Under the pieces are notes generated by a model. The model saw only the letters and a list, made by a program, of their open reading frames with translations. It made no database searches and was not told the origin of the DNA. The position numbers and the translations under genes were made by a program. Shown in pieces: positions 1 to 7,878 of a stretch of 64,000 nucleotides of DNA (position 1 is its first letter; each line of letters opens with the position of its first letter). The stretch is from Bacillota bacterium (GTDB lineage: Bacteria > Bacillota > Clostridia > Peptostreptococcales > Anaerovoracaceae), in the NCBI GenBank assembly GCA_016280485.1, contig JAEEGU010000051.1:62001-126000 (forward strand), in the 5' to 3' direction.

Positions 1-648
1 GATGTCCAGGTACTTTTTCTGCTGGTCTTCGGAAAGGCTCCCCCAGTGCTCATGCGCGATTGCGCAGACAATGAACGGCCCGGTAAGCACGTCGTAGATC
101 TCGCCCGTTTCTTCAAAACGGAGCGCCCGGTTGAGATCGCGGCCCTTGATCTTGCCTTCTTCGTCGCAAAGAATACACACGTTATCATCAAAGGGGCAGA
201 CCTCCTCAATGATATCCGTGTCAATGACTTTGTAGAGGCATTCCAATGTCGGCTCAACATCCATGATTCGAGCCTCCCTGCCGGGAGCCACAAAGACGAC
301 GCGGATAGGGCCAGAATTAGCCGGATTCTCGGTCTGGCTTTCGTCGAAGGCAATTTCCTTGAATCCAAAACTGTCGCAGTAGTGATAGCTGGAATTATCG
401 GAATCCGTTGCCTTGACGGAGACCACGTCCGAGACGGAAAGGGATCTTCCGGCGTACTCCTCCGGCTTATTCATGTTGAACATCTCGAAAACCTCTTCCA
501 GGTTATTGCAGGCTACTTCACCTTCGAATACCTTGTCATAGATCTCCGGACGAACAGATTTGCCGCTGGTCTCCAGCCAGTCGGTTCCCATGAACGCAAC
601 TCGATCGTCGTCTCTCTCCATGTTGATTTGGAAGATTTTAATGTACAT
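1..648 (-). CDS. YodL + DUF3846 domain protein (partial, 3' end outside window)
   Basis: The minus strand is open from an ATG at 648 to the left edge (216 codons visible). The N-terminal half (about residues 1-110) reads like a YodL domain, with KIFQIN at the start, a GRSLSVSDVV block and then YYCDSFGFKEI. The C-terminal half (about 115-216) reads like DUF3846, with VVFVAPGREARIMDVEPTLE, PFDDNVCILCDEEGK, LNRALR and GPFIVCA. These two domains are commonly joined in proteins of Clostridia mobile elements; the biochemical role is unknown. It is the last visible gene of the operon led by the PARP gene. An AAGGAG lies 10 bases before the start. Confidence 0.85.
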   Translation of the reverse strand, partial: MYIKIFQINMERDDDRVAFMGTDWLETSGKSVRPEIYDKVFEGEVACNNLEEVFEMFNMNKPEEYAGRSLSVSDVVSVKATDSDNSSYHYCDSFGFKEIAFDESQTENPANSGPIRVVFVAPGREARIMDVEPTLECLYKVIDTDIIEEVCPFDDNVCILCDEEGKIKGRDLNRALRFEETGEIYDVLTGPFIVCAIAHEHWGSLSEDQQKKYLDI

Positions 649-675
649 AAACCATTTTCTCCTTACTTGTCTCTT

Positions 676-1017
676 TTACAGATCGTCGCATGGACGAATC
701 GCGGATCCGTTTCTGAAGGCTTCCAGAAAAGCCTCTGCAGAAATGGTTGTCGTCGGTTCTTTTTCGCTGTGGGAAATCACCAGAAGCTCATGCCACTCCG
801 GATCGTCGTCATATGCTTCATATCCTTTGCTAACGAAAGTTGGAGCATCAAGTCCGATTTGTCCAGGATAAAAGAAATGGCTGTCAGGACACAATGAGTC
901 TTTCGTGAGATCAAAAATCTCAATGATTTCTTCTCTCGACAGATCTCCGGGCAGAATTTCTGCCGCGAAGAGCTTGTAGTTTGATGCGTCCCGATACATA
1001 TACTCAACCAGTGTCAT
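676..1017 (-). CDS. Hypothetical protein, 113 aa
   Basis: This is an acidic cytosolic protein with no signal peptide or membrane segment. I do not recognise a family. An AGAGGAGC SD precedes the ATG, and the gene sits between two short intergenic gaps in the same-strand operon, which supports it being real. The protein is rich in Glu/Asp (a DDDPEWHELL stretch near residue 72). Many small anti-restriction and DNA-mimic proteins of mobile elements are equally acidic, but no specific similarity is claimed. Confidence 0.75.
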   Translation of the reverse strand: MTLVEYMYRDASNYKLFAAEILPGDLSREEIIEIFDLTKDSLCPDSHFFYPGQIGLDAPTFVSKGYEAYDDDPEWHELLVISHSEKEPTTTISAEAFLEAFRNGSAIRPCDDL

Positions 1018-1029
1018 GATTGCTCCTCT

Positions 1030-1446
1030 TTAGTAGTCAAGCTGCGTTTCCCAACTATCGCTGTGAAGCATTTCCCGAGCTTTTCGGACAGCCCAATCGT
1101 CAATGTTGATATATTGGACGTCCTTCGTAGTGATGACGGTAGCAACTCCAACAACGTACCGCAGACCCTCGTTGCCGGCTTGCATAATGATGATCGCATC
1201 ATCTTCGGCAACATGGGACTGCAGCCCGGACAAGAAGGCATCGTAGTCCACTTCGTCGGAATCTTCATTGTCGCTTGCGACGCCATCAATGCAGCCGAAA
1301 GCGCCGAATCCGTAGAGTGTCTGACCGTCCCGATGTTCCTCTAAAACCCGAAGATCATCGCCGGAAACGGTATTCATAAACGCCCTAAAGGCGTCCTCGT
1401 CCTTTACGCGGAAGTAGTTGCTTCTTGTTGTACATTCGAAATTCAT
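1030..1446 (-). CDS. Hypothetical protein, 138 aa
   Basis: This is an acidic cytosolic protein of unknown family. The start ATG at 1446 follows GAAAGGA. The N-terminus (residues 1-35) contains a FRVKDEDAFRAFM segment resembling the small alpha/beta fold of accessory-element proteins in which a short strand precedes an Asp-Ala-Phe helix. The middle (about 58-75) is a run of Asp/Glu/Ser. It lies in the PARP-led operon, 13 bases upstream of the next gene. No catalytic motif is visible. Confidence 0.75.
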   Translation of the reverse strand: MNFECTTRSNYFRVKDEDAFRAFMNTVSGDDLRVLEEHRDGQTLYGFGAFGCIDGVASDNEDSDEVDYDAFLSGLQSHVAEDDAIIIMQAGNEGLRYVVGVATVITTKDVQYINIDDWAVRKAREMLHSDSWETQLDY

Positions 1447-1464
1447 ACGATTTTTCCTTTCTTT

Positions 1465-1974
1465 TTAAGCAGTTTTTGCTTGTTCTTTGGCAGCGTCCAC
1501 GTAACCGAACAAAGTCTCGACATGCTCAAAACACGCCAGGATATTGTCGTCCAGGATGTTATCAGCAAAGCACATATCGAAGAATTCACCGTCCGGCGAG
1601 ATCACGTTTGCTTCAAACCAGTTGTTGTTTCCGAATGCGAGGTAGTCGGAGTCGGTTCCTGAGTTCAGGAGCCGATGCAGCTTGTTGTCGTCGCACCACC
1701 GTCCAATTTCGTCATATACTCCGCCGTTATTGGACTTTTCTGTAACGTCAACGTATCCGTGACCTTTGACCTCTCCTTCAAGACGAATTTCACCGTGCGC
1801 CTCAATCGAAATCCACCATCCGTCCGGCATCGTGATACATCCAACTTGGCCACCATACCAGGTGCAGTTGAGATGATCTTTGTCGATGATGTTGAAAATA
1901 TCGATATGAACACCAAAGCGCACTTGCTGAGCCATGATAGTGGCGACTCGCTTCTTAAATTTCCTTTGCGTCAT
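1465..1974 (-). CDS. Hypothetical protein, 169 aa
   Basis: This is a soluble protein of unknown function. Its start codon lies inside the end of the upstream HD-domain gene (20-base overlap), and an AAGGAG within that gene precedes it, so the two are probably translationally coupled. It has a basic N-terminus (TQRKFKKR), a Trp-rich middle (CTWYGGQ, DGWWISIEAHG) and an acidic C-terminus. No signal peptide is present. An internal ATG (MAQQVRFG) has no good SD, so I keep the longer start. Confidence 0.7.
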   Translation of the reverse strand: MTQRKFKKRVATIMAQQVRFGVHIDIFNIIDKDHLNCTWYGGQVGCITMPDGWWISIEAHGEIRLEGEVKGHGYVDVTEKSNNGGVYDEIGRWCDDNKLHRLLNSGTDSDYLAFGNNNWFEANVISPDGEFFDMCFADNILDDNILACFEHVETLFGYVDAAKEQAKTA

Positions 1975-2533
1975 TTCGCAAATACTCCTTCTGTGTCTTT
2001 ATAGATTTGATCGTGGGCGGGGGCAAAATACCGTTTGTTTCGCACCACTCCCACACATAGGACACGGAGGATACCACATTCTCCGTGATTCGATCATCAT
2101 TGTACCGTTTCATGATATCCTGTGTCCGCTCTCTGAAACCTACCAGCACTCCGTCGGCATTTACGCGCAAATCAGCTTCCAAAAGAAGCGTCAGCATTGC
2201 GTTGCATCTGACAGAAGGGTCGATTTCGGTGAAAGGAACCAGGGGTTTCGAAAGCAGGAGATCTGTATCGGCGTCTGCGTTCGTGATGTGATATGGACTC
2301 ACACCATGCAGGCGGATCGCTTCAACGTATTCTGCGTTGAGACCCATTTTCCGAAGGTCTTCCGCGCCGCTCATTCCGTGCTTTACCCTTCCGTGGATAT
2401 AGCCGATGTCGTGGAGCAGGCCAACAATGTAGGCCAACGCCGGATCCAGGTTATAATCCACGGCTCTTTTCTGCATGTACAGGGCAACGCCGAAAACGTG
2501 TCGCTGTTTGCGAGATGAAAGTGCCACAGGCAT
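1955..2533 (-). CDS. HD-domain phosphohydrolase
   Basis: This is a probable metal-dependent phosphohydrolase of the HD superfamily, 192 aa. The visible motif set is an N-terminal RH at about residues 11-12, LLHDIGY with the HD pair at about 41-42, and a following His in a GRVKHG segment at about 52. In HD families these residues bind one or two divalent metals and act on phosphoester substrates, often nucleotides; the substrate here is unknown. The start ATG at 2533 has AGGAGG seven bases upstream; an in-frame TTG at 2539 is less likely. It is the second gene of the operon, 13 bases after the PARP gene. Confidence 0.85.
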   Translation of the reverse strand: MPVALSSRKQRHVFGVALYMQKRAVDYNLDPALAYIVGLLHDIGYIHGRVKHGMSGAEDLRKMGLNAEYVEAIRLHGVSPYHITNADADTDLLLSKPLVPFTEIDPSVRCNAMLTLLLEADLRVNADGVLVGFRERTQDIMKRYNDDRITENVVSSVSYVWEWCETNGILPPPTIKSIKTQKEYLRNDAKEI

Positions 2534-2546
2534 AGTCAAACCTCCT

Positions 2547-4022
2547 TTACGCAGCGAATTCTACGATGTAATTCAGCAGGAGCGCTGATTCATCGTAGAA
2601 CACGATTTCATCATTCTTGAGCGTGCCGGAGAAGCCCATTGTCATCCCGGCTTTGGCGTGTACACAATTCTTGGATTCCCGATCCAGGAATGCCTGAGAA
2701 AAATGCGTCGCACTTTTCGGCTCGTAGGGTTTTCCGTATGCCGTGGCGAACAATCCCATGAAAGCATGATTGCTTTTTCCCTGCGCCCAGTATGACCCGC
2801 TGAAGCTCGTATAGCCCCAGCTTTTCATAGCGCTTGGCGCAAAATAAATGCCGTTCCCCAGCATCTTGCCGGTGATAACAGCATTCGGGTTTAGAAGCAA
2901 ACTTGTCTTCATGATGTTCAGCCAGTTTTCGTTTCTTGAGCCGTGCCACAGTTCTTTCACGTTCTTGATTCCCTTGGCCTTCAGATACGAATTAAATCGC
3001 TCCTTCTGAGCCTCAGGAATGACTCTGTAGACACGTTTAACCTTCTGCTTCAACTCGGCCGGCAGCTTTGCTAAAACCTTTTCCTGTTGCTCCTGAGTCG
3101 CCTCATATACGCGGACACCGTAATCCCGGAATCCGTCACGCTTCTTAGTTTTGGTTCCAACATGGGCGACAACGGACATCGCATTCAGCAAGCCTTCTTC
3201 ACGGTCGATGATTTTCGGGAAGTCGCTTGGCTTTGTGGCCAGGAGCTCCGTAATGTATCGGACCTTCCGTGGTGACAGCGCAAGCAGCTTCGAAAGCCGC
3301 TGGTTAAAATCGTCGACGGAAACGGCGCTGCCCAGATCGTTCCACAGCTTCCAGCCCTCCTCGCATTGAGCTCTTGAAACCGTCTGATTCTTCAGATGTG
3401 TTTCAACAACGCCCTTTGCGTAGGACAGAAGGACTTGGAACAGGTCATCTGCGACAGTACGGCCATCCGGCGCTGACTCGCAACTTTCGCTTTCGCTGAT
3501 TGACGGTGCAGAGTTCAGATAGATGTCGGTCTGGTCTACGTAGCCTTTGGAGAGCTTTTCATAATACCGGATCCAGTAAAGGTACGGTTCATATGGAACC
3601 TGAAGGTCTTTTGTGCCAAAGGCCTCTCCCCTTTCGGAACCGATACGCCCATAGGTAGCGCCGACGGATGTGGTGACACCGCAGGAGTTACTTGGCCGCA
3701 GCCAGTAATACTTGTAATTGTTACTCTCCAGATTCACGCAGGTCAGGTACGCATCCTCGTACTTTGAACTTTCGAGATTCAGATCGTAATAATCGCAAGT
3801 CACATACATGGACGGGATCGTTTTCCCGTTTCTGATGTACGAGCCTCGTTTTCCGATGGAAAACATGGCTCTACCTCCTGAGAACCTTTCGATTTTCAGG
3901 GTGCAGGGAATTTCTGCGTCAAGCAGCATTTCCCCTGCTTCTTTCATTACGGCGCTTTCATTACACTCTGATTCAAGTGTTTTGATTTTGTTGCCGCATG
4001 AAAAGATAAATTTGTCTTTCAC
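2547..4022 (-). CDS. Bacterial PARP-type ADP-ribosyltransferase with WGR domain
   Basis: This 491-aa protein has the layout of a DNA-repair-type poly(ADP-ribose) polymerase. A WGR-like domain spans about residues 70-165 (YGRIG at 124-128). A helical segment at about 190-290 resembles the PARP regulatory domain. The catalytic domain spans about 310-491. The H-Y-E triad is present: H360 in LWHGSR, Y393 in GIYFAP, and E472 in NDEIVFYD. PARPs use NAD+ to ADP-ribosylate proteins or nucleic acids; the target here is unknown. The GTG start at 4022 follows AGAAAGGG. It is the first gene after leader copy 1. No zinc fingers or BRCT domain are present. An ADP-ribosylglycohydrolase gene lies at 43.5 kb in the same window. 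Confidence 0.9.
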   Translation of the reverse strand: MKDKFIFSCGNKIKTLESECNESAVMKEAGEMLLDAEIPCTLKIERFSGGRAMFSIGKRGSYIRNGKTIPSMYVTCDYYDLNLESSKYEDAYLTCVNLESNNYKYYWLRPSNSCGVTTSVGATYGRIGSERGEAFGTKDLQVPYEPYLYWIRYYEKLSKGYVDQTDIYLNSAPSISESESCESAPDGRTVADDLFQVLLSYAKGVVETHLKNQTVSRAQCEEGWKLWNDLGSAVSVDDFNQRLSKLLALSPRKVRYITELLATKPSDFPKIIDREEGLLNAMSVVAHVGTKTKKRDGFRDYGVRVYEATQEQQEKVLAKLPAELKQKVKRVYRVIPEAQKERFNSYLKAKGIKNVKELWHGSRNENWLNIMKTSLLLNPNAVITGKMLGNGIYFAPSAMKSWGYTSFSGSYWAQGKSNHAFMGLFATAYGKPYEPKSATHFSQAFLDRESKNCVHAKAGMTMGFSGTLKNDEIVFYDESALLLNYIVEFAA

Positions 4023-4220
4023 GTTTTTCCCTTTCTGCCTATTTGTCCGAATAGGCCGCCTCTGTGTCGGTTCTTCCTGCTATATATAAAAAGAGACCTC
4101 CCCCGAAATGGGAAAGATCTCTCAATTACAAAAAAAGTACTTCGTGAGAATGCCGTTTAGGGCATAAATAATCTCCATAAAGTACATGAACAGTATATAC
4201 TATTTCTGGATTTTTGTCAA
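4023..4220 (-). promoter_or_regulatory. Leader copy 1: promoter, stem-loop, intrinsic terminator, SD-proximal hairpin
   Basis: The promoter is TTGACA (4215-4220), a 17-bp spacer and TATACT (4192-4197). The transcript then carries GTACTTTATGGAGATTA, a stem of TGCC/GGCA closed by GAGA/TCTC, and a closing GAAGTAC. An intrinsic terminator follows (stem 4093-4122, U-run 4086-4092). After it comes a hairpin GCCTAT/ATAGGC (4037-4056) with a GGACA loop, then AGAAAGG. A terminator between promoter and first gene implies control by premature termination. See the other copies at about 10.0, 17.7 and 33.4 kb. Confidence 0.8.
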
Positions 4221-4245
4221 CACGAAAAAAGCAACATCATAAAAA

Positions 4246-4278
4246 TGGGGCGCTATCGAAAAATGATAGCGCCTCTTT
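4246..4278 (+). terminator. Hairpin with T-run
   Basis: A perfect 9-bp stem GGCGCTATC/GATAGCGCC with a GAAAAAT loop is followed by CTCTTTTTAA on the plus strand. It sits between the divergent PARP leader and the RHH/DUF1413 promoter. No plus-strand gene lies just upstream, so it may insulate the two divergent units or end an unseen transcript. Confidence 0.5.
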
Positions 4279-4314
4279 TTAATCAGATCTTTTAAAAAAA
4301 ATTAAAAAAATATG

Positions 4315-4360
4315 TAGACAGGGGCCCTGCTCTATGTTATATTCTATTTGTAGAGCAGGG
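4315..4360 (+). promoter_or_regulatory. Promoter with 36-bp palindromic operator
   Basis: TAGACA (4315-4320), 17 bp, TATATT (4338-4343). The -10 box lies inside a perfect inverted repeat, CCCTGCTCTA (4325-4334) and TAGAGCAGGG (4351-4360). The arms flank the -10 and the start site, the usual place for a repressor. The likely binder is the RHH-like protein encoded just downstream (inference). Confidence 0.65.
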
Positions 4361-4398
4361 TGCCTGGACTATTGAATTTAAATAAGGAGGTAATATCG

Positions 4399-4755
4399 AT
4401 GCCAGTAGTTAAGTTAACGTTGAGCCAAGAGGCCTATGAAGAATTACAGCGATTAGCTGGTAGCCAAAGCATTCAGGATTACATAAGAAGTAAAATATTC
4501 GGTAGCACTATTTTTACTGTGGATGAAGCAGTAAGACGAATCCAAGCCGGGGACTTTGATCCCGAAAAATATCCCGATGGCTTTGAACTCCCCGATGTAT
4601 ACGGAGACGAGTGGACTATTGCACGAGGTCCCGCAGGATCCTTTGGCAAACAGTTCTATAACCACATCGTAGCTAATCCTGATTTAGGCATAAGTTTTAA
4701 GAATATGGGCAAGTACGGCAGACGAGCCGTTTACACGTTTGAAAGGAGAAAATAG
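4399..4755 (+). CDS. Ribbon-helix-helix / DUF1413-like regulator
   Basis: This 118-aa protein starts at the ATG at 4399, which has AAGGAGG upstream. The N-terminus (VVKLTLSQEAYEELQRLAG, then IQDYIRSKIF) is a strand followed by two helices, as in ribbon-helix-helix DNA-binding proteins. Residues about 65-118 resemble DUF1413, with FELPDVYGDEW, GSFGKQFYNHIV and a C-terminal YTFERR. It is probably an autorepressor acting on the palindrome at 4325-4360. It abuts the next gene, and the pair has the size and order of an antitoxin-toxin or regulator operon, though neither activity is shown. Confidence 0.7.
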   Translation: MPVVKLTLSQEAYEELQRLAGSQSIQDYIRSKIFGSTIFTVDEAVRRIQAGDFDPEKYPDGFELPDVYGDEWTIARGPAGSFGKQFYNHIVANPDLGISFKNMGKYGRRAVYTFERRK

Positions 4756-4962
4756 ATGAATAACAAACAGATTCGTAGGGCTATGAAGAATTTCGTTAAA
4801 CATTACGGACAACAGGACACTCGAAAAATGACTAACCTGTTCTCTGCTGCGTACAAAACGCCCAAACAGAGAATTGCGGGGAATCTAAAAACCATGCATT
4901 ACGATGAAAAAACAATACTGATAACTACACATATCCCTGCCTGCTATAGCACAATGAATTAA
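4756..4962 (+). CDS. Small basic protein, 68 aa, partner of the RHH/DUF1413 gene
   Basis: It starts directly after the stop codon of the RHH gene, with GAAAGGAG seven bases upstream. The N-terminal half is strongly basic and helical (NNKQIRRAMKNFVKHYGQQDTRKM). There is no signal peptide. The sequence is not recognised. Tight coupling to a putative autorepressor makes a small toxin or nucleic-acid-binding accessory protein possible, but this is only context. Confidence 0.65.
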   Translation: MNNKQIRRAMKNFVKHYGQQDTRKMTNLFSAAYKTPKQRIAGNLKTMHYDEKTILITTHIPACYSTMN

Positions 4963-5024
4963 ACTGAATACTCTACCTGCCCAGTAGTCGCCGCTACTTT
5001 CATTTTTGTTCCTTCCTTTTGAAT

Positions 5025-5051
5025 CACCCCACCGGAAAACCGGCGGGGTGA
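5025..5051 (-). terminator. Hairpin after the methylase-like gene
   Basis: A stem TCACCCCACCGG / CCGGCGGGGTGA (one mismatch) with an AAAA loop lies just downstream of the stop at 5071. The T-run on the minus side is weak. It marks the end of the 9979-5071 operon and faces the converging plus-strand pair. Confidence 0.5.
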
Positions 5052-5070
5052 CAATTTCACTATTTCAGCT

Positions 5071-5964
5071 TCATGCGGCCGCATACGCCCAGATACCTTG
5101 CGTGTCTGACCGGAAGCAAGGATACATCTGGAGCGTCTGCCGTACCTTCTCGCGCCAATGCTGATTCGAGTAGGTCCTCTTGTGCCCATCTACCATTCGG
5201 TAGATTTCACTCAGAGGAAGCCTTCCCTTGTCAGACAGGATCGAAACGAGGACGTCTCGCCAGGTTCCTGCCTTGGAGTCACGCACGTCGTAATCATAGC
5301 GGCGGGGCAGACTGACCGGGAACATCAGGGCTGCATCTTTCCGAAGCACCATCAGGTACTCATGCACGATAGGTACAAATTTTCCTGAGTAGGTGGTCCG
5401 GCTTGACACGCAGTTATGCTGCATTTTGATAATGATCTGCTCCAGCGTACCAGGCTTTACAATATCCGCAAGCATGCTGTACAACGTGCCTTTCTTCTTC
5501 ATGTCACCCATGAGGGTAAACATCCGGCCGCCCCTCTCCAGGGCCGCAAACTGTTTCATCATGCAGTAGTTCATCATATCGACGAACTCAGCCCAGTCTT
5601 TGCAGCGGGAAAGATCGTTTTTCTTTGGATCGATCCCGTATCGATGAAGAACTTCCTCCGCGGAATACTGCTCGCCGGAGTAAATGATCATCGACCCGTA
5701 GGGCGGATGCCAGAAGATGTTCCTGGGGATGTCCGGGATGTCCATCTCAACAAGATCAAATCCCCTGTTGAGATCCAGAAATGATCCAGGAACGCCTTTT
5801 GCCCGGCAGACATCCTCTGTAGTCCCGGAGCCTACCATGTAATCTGACAGATACGGAAGCCGATACTGCTGAATGAGATCTTCAATCAGCAACGGTGAAC
5901 AGTTGCCCCGATAGGTAGACCGTCCGCCATGGCCTCTATCCGGATAGGAAACAACACTTTCCAT
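5071..5964 (-). CDS. Putative DNA methyltransferase
   Basis: This 297-aa protein is probably a SAM-dependent DNA methylase. Residues 43-49 read MVGSGTT, like the SAM-binding FxGxGTT motif of DNA methylases. Residues 86-90 read HPPYG, matching the catalytic (N/D/S)PP(Y/F) motif with His in the first place. The motif order (SAM loop first) is the alpha/gamma-like one. The C-terminal part (about 240-297) looks like a small helical DNA-binding module. The ATG at 5964 is only one base past the stop of the upstream gene, so translation is probably coupled. No restriction enzyme gene is adjacent. The His in place of Asn/Asp/Ser is unusual. Confidence 0.75.
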   Translation of the reverse strand: MESVVSYPDRGHGGRSTYRGNCSPLLIEDLIQQYRLPYLSDYMVGSGTTEDVCRAKGVPGSFLDLNRGFDLVEMDIPDIPRNIFWHPPYGSMIIYSGEQYSAEEVLHRYGIDPKKNDLSRCKDWAEFVDMMNYCMMKQFAALERGGRMFTLMGDMKKKGTLYSMLADIVKPGTLEQIIIKMQHNCVSSRTTYSGKFVPIVHEYLMVLRKDAALMFPVSLPRRYDYDVRDSKAGTWRDVLVSILSDKGRLPLSEIYRMVDGHKRTYSNQHWREKVRQTLQMYPCFRSDTQGIWAYAAA

Positions 5965-5965
5965 G

Positions 5966-6925
5966 TTAAGGCGCCTCCTCTCCGGAAGGGTTTGCTGCGG
6001 CATTATTCCAGAAGGGATACTGGTCATTCGGGAGACCAATCGCTTCCCACAGATCAACCAGAACTGGATGATTACCTTCGACGATCTCCATTCTGAAATC
6101 CGGATCGTCCATGACGTAATCCACTTCTCCTCCAAGATCGTAGAACCTGTTTTTGAGTTCGCCGAGCTTATTGAAGACGCTCTGCTTGATCGCAATCCCG
6201 CTGGAATAACACGAGACGTCGAATGCTTTGAACATCCGCCTGATCGTATCAATCGCTTCATCCGGGACGACAACAGCCGGCCAGGAAGCAGCCAATGATG
6301 CCTTCAGCGGGTTGTTCTGATACCGGCGGGACAGCTCTGCCCACAGTTCCTTTTCGGAGACACGGGAAAGATCCTGGTGCTTCTCCAGATGCGGAACGGC
6401 CTCGATTCGCCAGGATCGGGGATCGTAGTCGTCCGGATCCTCGTCCATCGGAACCTCACCGTCCCAATCTTCCGCCGTATCCTTGACGAAAGTGAGCAAC
6501 TTCTGCGCCTCCTTTTCAGTAGCACAGGCCGCCAGGACGGTTGTTGCCGGAGCAGCCGAACAGTAATGTTTTCCTTCCGTGTACTCGCTCTGGTCGATTT
6601 CTTCCAGAACGAGCCAGACTCGCTTCCCAAGCGAATCAGAAAGCGCAGCGAATTCCTCTTCGGACATTTCCTCAACTTTACCGACGGCGACGTTTTCGAA
6701 CACACCATCGGATATCTGCCCGTCGAGCTCCGCTCTGCACAGTTCCTCGGTGTTCCTCGTAATTCGAATGATCGTGTACTCATTCGTTCCGGACTTATCG
6801 GAATTAACGAGTTCCACGATTCTCGTGATGCCATCCTTCGACCAATCATAAACGACAGACGGCTCGAAGGAAATCTTCTGTCTATGGCCGTCTCTGCCAT
6901 AGACCTTCCATTGTCTTGTTTTCAT
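5966..6925 (-). CDS. Hypothetical protein, 319 aa
   Basis: This is a soluble acidic protein of unknown family. The chosen ATG (6925) follows GGAGGAGC. It overlaps the preceding gene by four bases (ATGA) and ends one base before the methylase start, so it sits in a tightly coupled chain. The N-terminus (KTRQWKVYGRDGHRQKISF) is basic and strand-rich. Residues about 150-175 are a run of Asp/Glu. No catalytic motif is seen. Confidence 0.75.
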   Translation of the reverse strand: MKTRQWKVYGRDGHRQKISFEPSVVYDWSKDGITRIVELVNSDKSGTNEYTIIRITRNTEELCRAELDGQISDGVFENVAVGKVEEMSEEEFAALSDSLGKRVWLVLEEIDQSEYTEGKHYCSAAPATTVLAACATEKEAQKLLTFVKDTAEDWDGEVPMDEDPDDYDPRSWRIEAVPHLEKHQDLSRVSEKELWAELSRRYQNNPLKASLAASWPAVVVPDEAIDTIRRMFKAFDVSCYSSGIAIKQSVFNKLGELKNRFYDLGGEVDYVMDDPDFRMEIVEGNHPVLVDLWEAIGLPNDQYPFWNNAAANPSGEEAP

Positions 6926-7686
6926 TTTTGCTCCTCCTTGTATCCGGGCAGCATCTTCCCTGCCCACATGAAAGCATTGACGTATTCTGCGGGAACAGGG
7001 GGATAGTCTTCGGAAAAATACTTCTTAAAAAGCGCAGCTTTTCTCCCTTTGAGATACGCCAGCGCTTCTTCTTCTGTTTGGAAACGGGTCTCCCGATCGA
7101 TTATCACGATTCTGCTATCGCGGCACTTTCCTGGCAACACTTGCTGAAGGCAGATATCGTAATTCACTTCCCACGGTTTTTTCTGGTATCGATTCTCGTC
7201 AATGGAGATCGTAGCGTGGTAGACAGCGTTACTGATTGTCCATATCGGATTTCTGTATCCAGCAGGATTCGTTACGCCTGTCGTCCACTCTCGGTAGAAT
7301 TCAACGGGTTCCCACTCACGGTACTGCTTGGCCGCTTCAAGGCAGCGCAGCTTGTACACGTTCGCAGCCAAGGCGTCCGCCGTTTCGCGCAGGCTTTTGG
7401 CCAAAAGCTCTTTCCGTTCCTGGAACTGCTTTATCTCCACGTCAAGCTCAACCATGGGTGAAGAGTCGTTGAGCAGGCTGCCCATATCCACGAAGGTATC
7501 GTGCAGACAACCTGGTGTAAGGGTACTCAACTTGATGTTGATGTCGCGGTATATTTTGAGTTCTTCTCTGCTGTCAAACAAATTGTCCTTATTCGCTCCG
7601 CGAACAGCTTTGAAATCCCCTTTGAACAGTTCGTTCATTTCATCCGCGGTGGCAAACATCAGCGACGACCAGCTTATTTTTTTCAT
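6922..7686 (-). CDS. Hypothetical protein, 254 aa
   Basis: This is a soluble protein. The start ATG overlaps the stop of the 60-aa gene upstream, and its own stop overlaps the next start (ATGA in both cases). The middle (about 80-120) is a predicted long helix (VELDVEIKQFQERKELLAKS). The C-terminal region (FQTEEEALAYLKGRKAALFKK) resembles the short TxEEA helices found in many accessory-element proteins. No function is recognised. Confidence 0.75.
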   Translation of the reverse strand: MKKISWSSLMFATADEMNELFKGDFKAVRGANKDNLFDSREELKIYRDINIKLSTLTPGCLHDTFVDMGSLLNDSSPMVELDVEIKQFQERKELLAKSLRETADALAANVYKLRCLEAAKQYREWEPVEFYREWTTGVTNPAGYRNPIWTISNAVYHATISIDENRYQKKPWEVNYDICLQQVLPGKCRDSRIVIIDRETRFQTEEEALAYLKGRKAALFKKYFSEDYPPVPAEYVNAFMWAGKMLPGYKEEQK

Positions 7687-7865
7687 AACCCGGTCCCTTC
7701 CTGTTCTTCGTCAAAGATTTCACACGAAATAAACTCACCGTCAATATCGTGTGCATCTCCGAAGTCGCCTGTATCCCAAGCCAGCGTTTTCGCTTCTTCT
7801 TCGTTTTCCGCTTCCACGATCTGCGTATACCCAGCGGTGATACGCATACGGACAACATACTGCAT
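7683..7865 (-). CDS. Small protein, 60 aa, DpnD/PcfM-like
   Basis: The start ATG at 7865 has AAAGGAGG eight bases upstream; an in-frame upstream extension lacks an SD and overlaps the preceding gene, so it is rejected. The pattern YVVRMRITAGYTQIVEAEN then EEEAKTLAWD is a strand-strand-helix with the 'EAENEEEA' turn typical of small DpnD/PcfM-like or plasmid-borne proteins. This similarity is at motif level only. It is coupled to the next gene by a four-base overlap. Confidence 0.7.
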   Translation of the reverse strand: MQYVVRMRITAGYTQIVEAENEEEAKTLAWDTGDFGDAHDIDGEFISCEIFDEEQEGTGL

Positions 7866-7878
7866 GTTACGTCCTCCT

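Noticed and set aside
46..897. Long plus-strand frame at the left edge
   Set aside because: It runs opposite the YodL/DUF3846 gene and a 113-aa gene that have SDs and recognisable domains; the plus frame has neither.
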